A stretch of 64,000 nt of DNA. It comes from Flavobacterium branchiarum (GTDB lineage Bacteria; Bacteroidota; Bacteroidia; Flavobacteriales; Flavobacteriaceae). Shown here one piece after another: positions 35,180 through 43,554 of the stretch (within the stretch, counting starts at the first letter, position 1; each line of letters opens with the position of its first letter). The notes below the pieces were generated by a model. It was not told the origin of the DNA. It ran no database searches and saw only the letters and a list, made by a program, of their open reading frames with translations. The stretch covers positions 1,488,001 to 1,552,000 of the forward strand of contig NZ_JAUFQQ010000003.1 of the NCBI RefSeq assembly GCF_030409845.1, written 5' to 3'. Made by a program: the position numbers and the translations under genes.

Positions 35180-36538
35180 ATGTCTACTTCTACCCCAAAA
35201 AAGAAAAAAAGTAAAAAATCGTTTTTCAAACGCGCCTCGGCATGGCTACATTTGTGGTTAGGATTAGGATCAGGAATCATTGTCGTTATTGTTAGTCTTA
35301 CTGGTTGTATGTACGTTTTTGAGCATGAGATTAAAGATTTTATTGAAGATTGGCGTTTTGTTACACCTCAGGAAAAAGGGTATTTATTGCCATCGCAATT
35401 AATAGATATTGCTAATAAAGAAGTTAAAGGCAAGAAAGCTACAAGTGTTACCTTTGGAGATAAAGATGAAGCTGCAATTGTTAGCTATTTTGTTCCTAAA
35501 AAAGAAAACAAAGAAGAAATTCAGAAGGAACAGCAAAAACAAGAAAAAGCTAATTTAGCTTCAAAAAATAAAACAAAAGATAAAGAACCAAAGCGTAAAA
35601 AAAGACGAAGTGGTGCTACTATCAATGTGTATATGAATCCATATACAGGACAAGTACTTAATGTAAAAACAATTTCCAGAGCAGATACCGATTTTTTTAG
35701 ATTTATGCTTAATGGACATAGAGCTTTATGGCTTCCTTATGATATTGGACGTCCGATTGTAGGAGTTGCCATTTTAATTTTCGTTGTAATATTAATCACT
35801 GGTATCGTTTTATGGTGGCCAACTAAATGGATTAAATCTATTAGAGACAAGAGTTTTAAAATTAAATGGTCGGCTACTTTTAAACGAGTAAATTATGATA
35901 TGCATAATGTACTTGGGTTTTATAGCATGTTTTTCTTATTATTTATTTCTCTTACCGGTTTAGTTTGGAGTTTTGGCTGGTATAGTAAATCATTATATTG
36001 GATAACTTCGGGAGGAAAACCATTAGTAGAAACTAGAGAATCACCTAAGTCTGATACAACAAATGTTAAGGATTTTCATATCTCCACAGTAGATAAAGTA
36101 ATACTCAAATTAGCAAAAGAAAATCCTCAAGCAGCAGGGATTTTGGTAACAATACCAGAAAAGCCATCAGATCCCATTGGTGCTTTTGTTTATAAAAAAA
36201 GCAATACCTTTTATAATATGGATCGCTTTAGTTTCGATCAGCAATCACTCAAAGACATTACAATAAAAACCCCATTTTCAGGAAAGTACGAGGAGGCAAG
36301 TGTACCTGATAAAATTCGCCGAATGAATTATGATATTCACGTAGGTGCAGTATTAGGACTTACGGGGAAAATTTTAGCTTTTTTTGCAAGTTTGATTTCC
36401 GCAAGCTTACCTATTACAGGATTCTTAATTTGGTGGGGTAAACAGAAGTTTAGCAAAAAAGCAACGAAAACTGCACCTAAAGTAGTTGCAAAAGCAGTAC
36501 CAGTTCCTAAAAAGTTAGAAGAAGAAATGTCATATTAG
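35180..36538 (+). CDS. PepSY-associated transmembrane protein (putative siderophore reductase)
   Basis: This 452-residue inner-membrane protein has four membrane helices, the first at about residues 28-48 (LGSGIIVVIVSLTGCMYVF) preceded by WLHLWLGLGSG, and conserved histidines in RASAWLHLWLG, NGHRALWLPYD, YDMHNVLGFY and DIHVGAVLGL. These match the PepSY_TM family, which includes FoxB-type proteins that reduce ferric siderophores. A lysine/glutamate-rich insert lies at about residues 110-152. It follows the receptor and DUF4374 genes and probably releases iron in the periplasm or at the membrane. Confidence 0.85.
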   Translation: MSTSTPKKKKSKKSFFKRASAWLHLWLGLGSGIIVVIVSLTGCMYVFEHEIKDFIEDWRFVTPQEKGYLLPSQLIDIANKEVKGKKATSVTFGDKDEAAIVSYFVPKKENKEEIQKEQQKQEKANLASKNKTKDKEPKRKKRRSGATINVYMNPYTGQVLNVKTISRADTDFFRFMLNGHRALWLPYDIGRPIVGVAILIFVVILITGIVLWWPTKWIKSIRDKSFKIKWSATFKRVNYDMHNVLGFYSMFFLLFISLTGLVWSFGWYSKSLYWITSGGKPLVETRESPKSDTTNVKDFHISTVDKVILKLAKENPQAAGILVTIPEKPSDPIGAFVYKKSNTFYNMDRFSFDQQSLKDITIKTPFSGKYEEASVPDKIRRMNYDIHVGAVLGLTGKILAFFASLISASLPITGFLIWWGKQKFSKKATKTAPKVVAKAVPVPKKLEEEMSY

Positions 36539-36621
36539 AATTTCGTTATTCTGAAAAAGTTTGAACCATTAAGGCATTAGGATTATCAATGTCTTGATGG
36601 TGAAAACTATTTTATTAGAAA

Positions 36622-38007
36622 TTAATCAAAGGTGTTTTTTATGCCATAATATAATACAACAGTAAATATTGTACCCGAAATTTTATCGGATGTTACAGCG
36701 ATACTTCCTTTATGGAGTAATATTATTTTTTGAGTTAAAGACAATCCAATCCCGTTTCCGTCAGCATATATTCTATTTAATCCTCTGTAAAATGGTTTAA
36801 AAATATGCTTTAGATCTTCTTCTAAAATACCAATACCATGATCGGTAAATTGTAAAATAATTTTCTCTTTTTTTAGTGATACGACAACTTTACTTTGATT
36901 GTCTTCTGAGAATTTACAGCTATTTTCAAGTAAGTTAGCAAAAGATACTTTTAGTAAATATTCGTCTCCATTAACTGTGATTTGTTCCTTATCCGCAAAG
37001 TCATCTTCAAAATGTATTGTAATAGTATAATTGGGGTTTGATTTTAGAACTAGTTCTTTAGCGTCTAGTAAAACTTCATCAATGCGAACTTGTCTGAATG
37101 CAATCTCAGAAGGATCATAATTCGCCTTAGCAAAATCTAGTAAGTTGTTAGATAATTTTGCTAGTTTTTTAGTGTCTTGCAACGTATTAATAATGATGTT
37201 TTTATATTCATCAGCGTTACGCTCCTTTTTGGAAGATTGCTCTAAAGTGGTGATGATAGTAGCAAGTGGTGTTCGTAATTGATGGGAAATATTAGAAACA
37301 AATTGTTTTTGAGAATCAAAGGAGTTTTCTAATCGATTTAGCATTTTATTGAAAGTAGTTGCTAATTCAGAAACTTCATCTTTACTTTCGTTGGTGTATA
37401 GTCGTAAATGGAGATTTTCAGTAGAAAAGGTTTTTGCATTATCTGTCATTTTAACAACAGGTTCAAAAGCTTTTTTAGAAAAAAAGCGCCCCAACAGATA
37501 TAGAAGTAAAATAGATGCTATAAAAGAAATAACAGCGGTTTCGAATAAATTCTCTAATTTTATATATCCAAATTCGTCGTAAGCGGTGGCTGTAATAATA
37601 TATTCTTTTCCTTGAAACTGGTATTTCATACCGATAACTTGCTGTTCATTTTGATAGAATTGTATTTCATTTTTTTGTACAATTTTTTCAATGAATGATT
37701 TCGTTTCAGGTACTGTTTTAACAGTAGGTTCATCATGATACAACAATTTAAAAGAAGGAGTGTATATAGCCACTTCGGCTTCATTCAATGTCGTTCGATT
37801 GTTGGAATAAATGTGCTGTAATGTTTTACTATCTACTTTGGCATTTAAAAATAAAGTAGCCTTAGCAATAGCTTCTTTTTTTAGTAATTCATAAAATTCT
37901 TTCTCTCTATTTTCCTTTGCAGAAATTAGGATAATAGTAGCAAATATCAATAAAATAGTTGCTGTTGTAAATGTAAATAATATGGTTAATCGTGTTCTAA
38001 TTTTCAT
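36622..38007 (-). CDS. Sensor histidine kinase (CusS-like)
   Basis: This 461-residue kinase has membrane helices at about residues 8-28 and 155-176, a periplasmic sensor between, a HAMP domain (FEPVVKMTDNAKTFSTENLHLRL), HisKA (SNISHQLRTPLATIITTLEQ, phospho-His) and HATPase (NLLENSCKFSED, FTDHGIGILEEDL, GNGIGLSLT). All kinase motifs are intact. Its ATG overlaps the TGA of a decayed OmpR-type response regulator gene (ATGA overlap at 38004-38007), so it is an orphan kinase. Neighbouring metal and thiol genes suggest a metal signal. Confidence 0.88.
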   Translation of the reverse strand: MKIRTRLTILFTFTTATILLIFATIILISAKENREKEFYELLKKEAIAKATLFLNAKVDSKTLQHIYSNNRTTLNEAEVAIYTPSFKLLYHDEPTVKTVPETKSFIEKIVQKNEIQFYQNEQQVIGMKYQFQGKEYIITATAYDEFGYIKLENLFETAVISFIASILLLYLLGRFFSKKAFEPVVKMTDNAKTFSTENLHLRLYTNESKDEVSELATTFNKMLNRLENSFDSQKQFVSNISHQLRTPLATIITTLEQSSKKERNADEYKNIIINTLQDTKKLAKLSNNLLDFAKANYDPSEIAFRQVRIDEVLLDAKELVLKSNPNYTITIHFEDDFADKEQITVNGDEYLLKVSFANLLENSCKFSEDNQSKVVVSLKKEKIILQFTDHGIGILEEDLKHIFKPFYRGLNRIYADGNGIGLSLTQKIILLHKGSIAVTSDKISGTIFTVVLYYGIKNTFD

Positions 38008-38160
38008 TCTACTTTCAAAATAAATCCCATTCCAGACTAGGTATGGATAAGTTTTTTTGTCATTTTTTTTAATCTACTTTCCTTTAATCGCCATAGTAAG
38101 TAAATACAGGTTTCAAACCTTGTTTATCTAGCTCTCTTTTGGGCTAATTTGGGTATCCTT
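38004..38160 (-). pseudogene. Decayed OmpR/CusR-type response regulator, 3' end
   Basis: The last codons read KKLIHT, stop, SGMGFILKVE, stop, which is the characteristic end of CusR-like regulators (KLIHTVxGMGFxLKV). The terminal TGA still overlaps the kinase ATG as ATGA. Farther upstream the coding signal shifts frame and meets TAA at 38070-38072; short pieces such as ISPKE and VYLLWRLK recall the winged-helix region. The receiver domain is gone. The first ~24 codons from the 3' end are convincing, the rest is tentative. Confidence 0.6.
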
Positions 38161-38270
38161 AAGATTGTCACTTTTCGTGGGCATAAAGTTACGCTTCATT
38201 TTGGAGATTAACCGATAAATGCATAAAATTAGATTTTTATGTTTTTTTTATTTCCTGATGAGGCAATAAA

Positions 38271-38298
38271 AAAAAGCTGCCTTTAATGGCAGCTTTTT
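38271..38298 (-). terminator. Terminator downstream of dsbD
   Basis: AAAAAGCTGCC and GGCAGCTTTTT form a perfect 11-bp stem around TTTAAT just past the dsbD stop. Confidence 0.85.
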
Positions 38299-38300
38299 GA

Positions 38301-40271
38301 TTATTTTTTAAAATCTTGAATACCAGATTTTAACCATTGTTCGTATTCAACAATGTCTGGAGTATATCCTGTGGCTTTATTCAAGCTTTGTTCATTAGTA
38401 TCTAATACGATATAATACGGTTGCGCATTTGCTTTGTAACGAGTAATCTGGAAATCACTCCATTTATTACCTATCGATTTTATTTTTTTACCCGTTTCTT
38501 TAGAGGTATATTGTTCCTCAATAGGTAACTCTCTTTTATCATCAACATATAGAGAGATCAAAACGACTTCATTATTTAAGATTGATAAAATACGTGGATC
38601 AGACCATACGTAATCTTCCATTTTTCGACAATTCACACAAGCAAATCCAGTAAAATCTAAAAGAATAGGTTTGTTTACACTTTTGGCGTAGGCCAATCCT
38701 TTTTCATAATCAGTAAAAGCGATGATATCATGCGGGCCTTTATGAGCTCCGTCTGGTAATGCAGTTTCTGATGCAGTACTTTTACTTGAACCTCCAACAC
38801 CATAAGGTGATTCACTGTAAGTCATTGGTGGAGGAAAACCACTAATTAGTTTCAAAGGTGCACCCCATAATCCTGGAATAAGATATATAGTAAATACCAA
38901 TACAACCAATCCCATTGATAATCGACCTACCGAAATAGAAGACGAAGGAGAATCATGTGGTAAGGTAATTTTTCCGAATAAATAGAATGCCAAAGTACCA
39001 AATATTGCGATCCAGATAGCTAAGAATAATTCTCTTTCAAACCAGTGTAATTGCAATACCAAATCGGCATTAGATAAGAATTTGAATGCTAAAGCTAATT
39101 CAATAAATCCTAAAAATACTTTTACAGTATTTAACCATCCGCCAGATTTAGGCAACGTGTTTAGCCAACCTGGGAACATAGCAAATAACATAAATGGTAA
39201 CGCTAAAGCGAAAGAAAACCCTAACATTCCAACAATTGGTGCAATTCCACCTTTAGAAGCAGCTTCAACTAGTAAAGTTCCTATAATTGGTCCTGTACAA
39301 GAAAAGGAAACTATTGCAAGAGCCAATGCCATAAAAACAATACCTACTATTCCTCCTTTATCCGCTTGACGGTCTACTTTATTTGCCCAAGAATTAGGTA
39401 GCATAATTTCGAAAGCACCTAAAAAAGATACGGCGAATACAACTAATAAGATAAAGAAAATTACATTAAACCATACATTAGTTGATAATGCATTTAGGGC
39501 ATCAGCACCAAAAATAAGCGTAATTACAGTACCAAGAAATACATAAATTAATATGATAGAAACACCATAAATAATTGCATTCTTGATCCCTTTTGCTTTT
39601 GTTTTGCTTTGTTTTGTAAAGAAACTTACCGTCATAGGAATCATAGGAAATACACAAGGAGTAAGCAATGCAGCAAAACCTGACAAAAATGCAACAAAGA
39701 ATATCATGTATAAACTCGAATCAGATTTATCCGATTTAGGTTGTTCTTCGATTGTTGTAGCTACAGCAGTTTTTGTTGTTTTTTCATCAACTATATCAGT
39801 CGCCTGAATTTCTTTTGCGGTAAGCGTTTTAAGATTAAACTCAAAGTATTTCGTTTCGCTAATGCAGTTTTCTTTACAGACTTGATAAGATAGTTCGACT
39901 TGTACAGTTTCTTTTTCTGGATTAGTTTGTTTGATTAATTGCGTAAAAATAACGGTATCAGAAAAGAATATTTCATCTACACCAAAGATTTCATTAAAGG
40001 CTCTTTTGGTTTCACTCTCGGTAGCTTTACCTATAACTTCATAATTGTTTTTGTTATCATGAAAAAGAAATTCAGCTGGAAGAGGACCGTCTTCGGGAGT
40101 AAATTGTGAATATACATGCCAACCTGATTCGATAGCTCCTTTAAAAGAAAGAACAAATTCAGAGTTAGTTTTTTTCTCAATTGAAGCTTCCCATTTCACA
40201 GGATTTATAATCTGTGCCTGGACTTTTGCAAAAGCAAAAACCAAGAATATTAAATAAAATATTTTCTTCAT
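38301..40271 (-). CDS. dsbD: Thiol:disulfide interchange protein DsbD-like
   Basis: This 656-residue protein carries electrons from cytoplasmic thioredoxin across the inner membrane. A signal peptide (FYLIFLVFAFAKVQAQ) leads to an N-terminal immunoglobulin-like DsbD alpha domain (residues ~20-150, CKENC). The central domain has eight membrane helices with the paired cysteines in LLTPCVFPMIPM and SFSCTGPIIGTLL. The C-terminal thioredoxin domain has the active site FACVNCRKME. All three redox pairs are present. Likely acceptors are the TlpA-like and HMA proteins encoded just upstream on the same strand, though an intervening hairpin suggests separate transcription. Confidence 0.9.
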   Translation of the reverse strand: MKKIFYLIFLVFAFAKVQAQIINPVKWEASIEKKTNSEFVLSFKGAIESGWHVYSQFTPEDGPLPAEFLFHDNKNNYEVIGKATESETKRAFNEIFGVDEIFFSDTVIFTQLIKQTNPEKETVQVELSYQVCKENCISETKYFEFNLKTLTAKEIQATDIVDEKTTKTAVATTIEEQPKSDKSDSSLYMIFFVAFLSGFAALLTPCVFPMIPMTVSFFTKQSKTKAKGIKNAIIYGVSIILIYVFLGTVITLIFGADALNALSTNVWFNVIFFILLVVFAVSFLGAFEIMLPNSWANKVDRQADKGGIVGIVFMALALAIVSFSCTGPIIGTLLVEAASKGGIAPIVGMLGFSFALALPFMLFAMFPGWLNTLPKSGGWLNTVKVFLGFIELALAFKFLSNADLVLQLHWFERELFLAIWIAIFGTLAFYLFGKITLPHDSPSSSISVGRLSMGLVVLVFTIYLIPGLWGAPLKLISGFPPPMTYSESPYGVGGSSKSTASETALPDGAHKGPHDIIAFTDYEKGLAYAKSVNKPILLDFTGFACVNCRKMEDYVWSDPRILSILNNEVVLISLYVDDKRELPIEEQYTSKETGKKIKSIGNKWSDFQITRYKANAQPYYIVLDTNEQSLNKATGYTPDIVEYEQWLKSGIQDFKK

Positions 40272-40557
40272 TTTGTATGTTTAATTTGAACGATTTGTTC
40301 AGAGGGATGATAAATTAAACCTAACAGATTTAAAAACCTGTTAGGCTTGGGAAGAGACATTTTTTGAGTAAAACGACCTATTACACAATCAAAAGAATGC
40401 CCCTATTTTATATTGTTTTTAGACTAGATTTTAGATACCATATTCTCCAGCAAAGTCTTAGAAGCATAAAGAAATAGGCTGATTAAAACTTAGTGAATCT
40501 GCAACTTTGCGAGAATATCGAATCTTTAGCTATAAATTAAAATCATAGAAAAGTAAT
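40272..40557. other. Intergenic stretch with one hairpin
   Basis: No gene is seen. CCTAACAG (40320-40327) and CTGTTAGG (40338-40345) form a perfect 8-bp stem followed on the minus strand by a T-rich tail, a possible terminator for the upstream minus-strand genes. Confidence 0.5.
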
Positions 40558-41364
40558 TTATTTAGTCACGTTGAAAAAAGTGTACTCTAGTTTTAAGAAA
40601 ATACCATCAGATGCAGCACGATGCATTGAACTATACAATTCTTTTTTGTAAGCAAGGTCAATTCTCGCCTGACTGTTAATAATAAACTGGATAGAAGGCA
40701 CCACATCAAGATATGATTTTCCGTTTTCGGTTATCGTTTGACCCGTAAATTCTAGCATTGCATTAATGTTAGTTTGTTTAAAACTAGTGTATTTTTTAGG
40801 ATACATTAATTTACCCACAGAGAAAGTATAGTTTATAGCGTCTTTACCTAATAAATCCGGAAAGCTATAATCCGTGTTATTCAGTGCCCGTGCATAACTT
40901 ACAGAAGAACTTATGGCAACTTTATGAATTAATTGAGTAGCTACTAAACCAGCTTCATAACCAGAATTCCCACCCATTAAATCTATTGCTTCTTGGTTTA
41001 TAATAGAGTTATTATAACTGTATCGTCCAAAGGCAGCCATTCTAAAATGACTCTGTAAATCATCTACAGAAAAGAATCTATATTTGGCATAAAAACCACC
41101 ACCTTTAATTCCTAATCCGTTTTCTTGATTGCTTAAAAAACCCGAAGCACGAACCATTAAATTTTTATTTATTCCCCAAGTAACTTCTGGAGTCAAATTG
41201 TACATAGAGCCACTTTCAAAATTATTCTCCATGAGTGATTGCCCTACACGAACCCCAATAGAACCCGCTGGAGCATTACTAGCAGGCTCGGTTACTACAA
41301 ATAATTCTTGTGCATCTATTTGGAATGAAGCAAGAAATAGGAGTACTATTGATATTTTTTTCAT
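40558..41364 (-). CDS. Outer-membrane beta-barrel protein, unknown function
   Basis: This 268-residue protein has a signal peptide (ISIVLLFLASFQIDAQ) and alternating amphipathic strands (SIGVRVGQSLMENNF, TPEVTWGINKNLMVRASGFL, GGGFYAKYRFF, FGRYSYNN), ending FLKLEYTFFNVTK with a terminal-region aromatic, as outer-membrane barrels do. It ends a tight minus-strand cluster with the HMA and TlpA-like genes (4-bp gap to the preceding gene). It may be the outer-membrane part of a metal handling system; this is positional inference. Confidence 0.65.
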   Translation of the reverse strand: MKKISIVLLFLASFQIDAQELFVVTEPASNAPAGSIGVRVGQSLMENNFESGSMYNLTPEVTWGINKNLMVRASGFLSNQENGLGIKGGGFYAKYRFFSVDDLQSHFRMAAFGRYSYNNSIINQEAIDLMGGNSGYEAGLVATQLIHKVAISSSVSYARALNNTDYSFPDLLGKDAINYTFSVGKLMYPKKYTSFKQTNINAMLEFTGQTITENGKSYLDVVPSIQFIINSQARIDLAYKKELYSSMHRAASDGIFLKLEYTFFNVTK

Positions 41365-41368
41365 TTTA

Positions 41369-41896
41369 TTATAGTGCTTTTAAATAATAATCATTTTCAT
41401 TTTCTGTGGCATAACCAGGATATTTTGAATATGATTTAAGTAGTTTTTTATACTCTTTTGAAGTTACAAAACCTTTATCTAAAACTCTGTATTTTGCTTC
41501 TTGATGTGCTACAGGATTTTTAATATCAATAAAAGTATAAGTTGCATCATCCATTTTTAAAGTTGTATTGTCTTCAATTGTAGGAGTATGAAATTTTGCT
41601 GTTAACACCATAGAGCCTACAAAGAAACCAGCTTTTTCAACTGCCTTTTTTAAAACTTTAGGTTCTAATGAATTGTCCTTTTTAAAGTAAACAGTAAATG
41701 TATTTGTATTTAAATCGGTTCCAATACTATCAACTTCTGTGTATGATTTTAACTGTTTGTTTATTGCATTAGAGCACATAGAACAAGTTAATCCAGTAGC
41801 CATTATTTCGGCTTTAGTAATTTGAGAATATGATTTTGCACCAGTTAGTAATAATATAACTGCAGTTGCTACGAATTTTATATATGTGGTTTTCAT
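41369..41896 (-). CDS. Secreted HMA (heavy-metal-associated) domain protein
   Basis: This 175-residue protein has a signal peptide (VATAVILLLTGAKSYS) and an HMA-like fold at residues ~28-100 with the metal-binding loop TGLTCSMCSNAINKQL (Cys-x-x-Cys). The extra C-terminal region (VAHQEAKYRVLDKGFVTSKEYKKLLKS) is not part of the HMA fold. Copper is the usual ligand of such loops. The stop of the TlpA-like gene is one base upstream of its start, so it is in the same operon. Confidence 0.8.
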   Translation of the reverse strand: MKTTYIKFVATAVILLLTGAKSYSQITKAEIMATGLTCSMCSNAINKQLKSYTEVDSIGTDLNTNTFTVYFKKDNSLEPKVLKKAVEKAGFFVGSMVLTAKFHTPTIEDNTTLKMDDATYTFIDIKNPVAHQEAKYRVLDKGFVTSKEYKKLLKSYSKYPGYATENENDYYLKAL

Positions 41897-41897
41897 T

Positions 41898-42386
41898 TTA
41901 TTTTTTATTTTTTTTAATTTGAGAAATAATTTGTGCTTCAGTTGGGTTTATGGCAACCAGTTTTCCTGATGCATCAAAAAGATAGGTTGAAGGTAAAGCA
42001 TCAATTCCAAAAGTAACAGCTGTTTTTGCATCAAAACCTTTTGGATCAATTAACTGCTGGTGTTTCAAATTATCTTTTTCAATAGCTTTTAGCCATTTTG
42101 TCTTATCGATATCTATCGATATTCCAACTATTTCAAAATTTTGACCTTTATATTGGTCATACAGTTTTACTAATTTTTTATTAGCCACTCGACAAGGAGC
42201 GCACCAAGATGCCCAAAAGTCTACTAAAACTGTTTTTCCTTTAAAAGAATTTAGTTTTACTGTAGCATTATTATTGTTTTGTAGTTGAACATTTGGATAA
42301 CTATCTCCTACTTTTATTTGTGCACTTGCTATAGAAACAGTTGTTATAAGGGAGAATAACGTGATTATATTTTTTATTTTGAACAT
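41898..42386 (-). CDS. TlpA/ResA-like periplasmic thioredoxin
   Basis: This 162-residue protein has a signal peptide (IITLFSLITTVSIASAQ) and a thioredoxin fold with active site WASWCAPCRVANKKL, cis-Pro region ALPSTYLFD and the TlpA-like insert after the first strands. It would reduce periplasmic thiols, for example the Cys pairs of HMA proteins in the same operon, with electrons from DsbD. The next gene upstream ends 26 bp away. Confidence 0.87.
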   Translation of the reverse strand: MFKIKNIITLFSLITTVSIASAQIKVGDSYPNVQLQNNNNATVKLNSFKGKTVLVDFWASWCAPCRVANKKLVKLYDQYKGQNFEIVGISIDIDKTKWLKAIEKDNLKHQQLIDPKGFDAKTAVTFGIDALPSTYLFDASGKLVAINPTEAQIISQIKKNKK

Positions 42387-42412
42387 GATATTTTAAATGA
42401 TTTAGATTGAGA

Positions 42413-42775
42413 TTACTCTGTTTTTTTACTGTTTGCCTCTCTATCGTATTGGCAACATCCGTGTAGTTCATTATAAACAGCATCTGAAGCCTTAAATTTT
42501 TCATTATCATATCCAGCATCTGCAACACGTTTAAGAATTGCATCAAGATTAGTTTTCTTAGTATCGTAAGTGATAGTCGCTATTTGCGTGGTTTCATTCC
42601 AAGTTACTTTAGCTTCTTTATTAACATTTGCTGCAGTTTCGATAACTTTTTTGCACATGCCGCAGTTACCACTAATTTTTACAGTTTCTTTAGTTTTGTT
42701 TTTTATTTGCGCGCTAGCGAAAGTAACTGATAGTAATAGCGTCATTACCATCAATAAATTTTTTATTGAGTTCAT
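42413..42775 (-). CDS. Secreted HMA domain protein with C-terminal Cys pair
   Basis: This 120-residue protein has a signal peptide (LLMVMTLLLSVTFASAQ) and an HMA fold with the loop SGNCGMCKKVIETAA and the DAGYDNEKFKA end segment. A short tail carries HGCC, a second possible metal site. It is first in the operon 42775-40558. A copper chaperone or scavenger role is likely but unproven. Confidence 0.82.
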   Translation of the reverse strand: MNSIKNLLMVMTLLLSVTFASAQIKNKTKETVKISGNCGMCKKVIETAANVNKEAKVTWNETTQIATITYDTKKTNLDAILKRVADAGYDNEKFKASDAVYNELHGCCQYDREANSKKTE

Positions 42776-42877
42776 TGTATGTAATTTTTTTTGGATGAGA
42801 AAATTCTAAAATACAGCAGAAACTATAGCGTAAGAGCTATTTCTGTGATAGAATAGAATTAAAATTGTTTTTGATTT

Positions 42878-42896
42878 AAAGCCTTATATTGGCTTT
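42878..42896 (-). terminator. Small hairpin after the Cys-rich gene
   Basis: AAAGCC and GGCTTT pair around TTATATT. The stem is short, so termination is uncertain; it would separate the Cys-rich gene from the HMA operon. Confidence 0.4.
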
Positions 42897-42931
42897 GGAT
42901 GAGACAGATTTATGGCTGTCAGGGTATTAAT

Positions 42932-43288
42932 CTAGCTTATTTTAGGTGGAAGCCAGATAGAACGGAAATCTGAAGAAATAAAGATTTCTGAATAATAGTA
43001 ATTTTGTTTTCTTTCAGAAAAACTAAAAAGTGAATTGTTTTCTGTTTGAAAAATTGCCATTGGCGAAAAACCGCAAGCACCCGATGTAGAAGTACAAGAA
43101 TTACCTAAACAACCTTTATCACAATCGTGATCTTTCTTTTTAGAATCTTTTTTCTTGCAACAGTCTTTTACTGTAGATTCTTTTTTACAACATGACATTT
43201 CTTTTTTTGTACCATGCGCATAAGTAAGCGTTGGTCCCATTAGGAAACCAAAGGTTAAAAGCAACAATATGTAAAATTTTTTTGTCAT
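42932..43288 (-). CDS. Small secreted cysteine/lysine/histidine-rich protein, putative metal binder
   Basis: This 118-residue protein is read from the ATG at 43288, giving a good signal peptide (FYILLLLTFGFLMGPTLTYA). The mature N-terminal half is packed with cysteines: MSCCKKES, KDCCKKKD, HDCDKGCLG, NSCTSTSGACG, ten in about 45 residues with a start at HGTKKE. The rest has no cysteine and ends in aromatic strands. The pattern suggests metal binding, perhaps copper, next to HMA proteins. No family is recognised. Confidence 0.65.
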   Translation of the reverse strand: MTKKFYILLLLTFGFLMGPTLTYAHGTKKEMSCCKKESTVKDCCKKKDSKKKDHDCDKGCLGNSCTSTSGACGFSPMAIFQTENNSLFSFSERKQNYYYSEIFISSDFRSIWLPPKIS

Positions 43289-43516
43289 AGTCGAGAGCAA
43301 AGATACTTTTTCTAGGTCATTGTAATTGTTAATTTTTTTATAAACATTTTGGAGTAACTCAGTTTTACTTCAAATTATATAATTTATTTCGATATACTGA
43401 TAGTTTCTAAGTTATTGTTATTTAATGTTGTATTCGATGTTATTTGTTCTTCTTATTGTTAAAATATCATTTTTTTTAGATTAAGTGTGCACGAGTAATA
43501 AATTTTATTATTTTTA

Positions 43517-43530
43517 CTAAATCGATTTAG
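43517..43530. promoter_or_regulatory. LacI-type operator palindrome upstream of GH97
   Basis: CTAAATCGATTTAG is a perfect 14-bp palindrome 24 bp before the GH97 ATG. Near-identical sites lie upstream of lacI and susC. A site so close to the start codon fits repression. Confidence 0.7.
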
Positions 43531-43554
43531 CAATTATTGTAACATTTTTAATTT

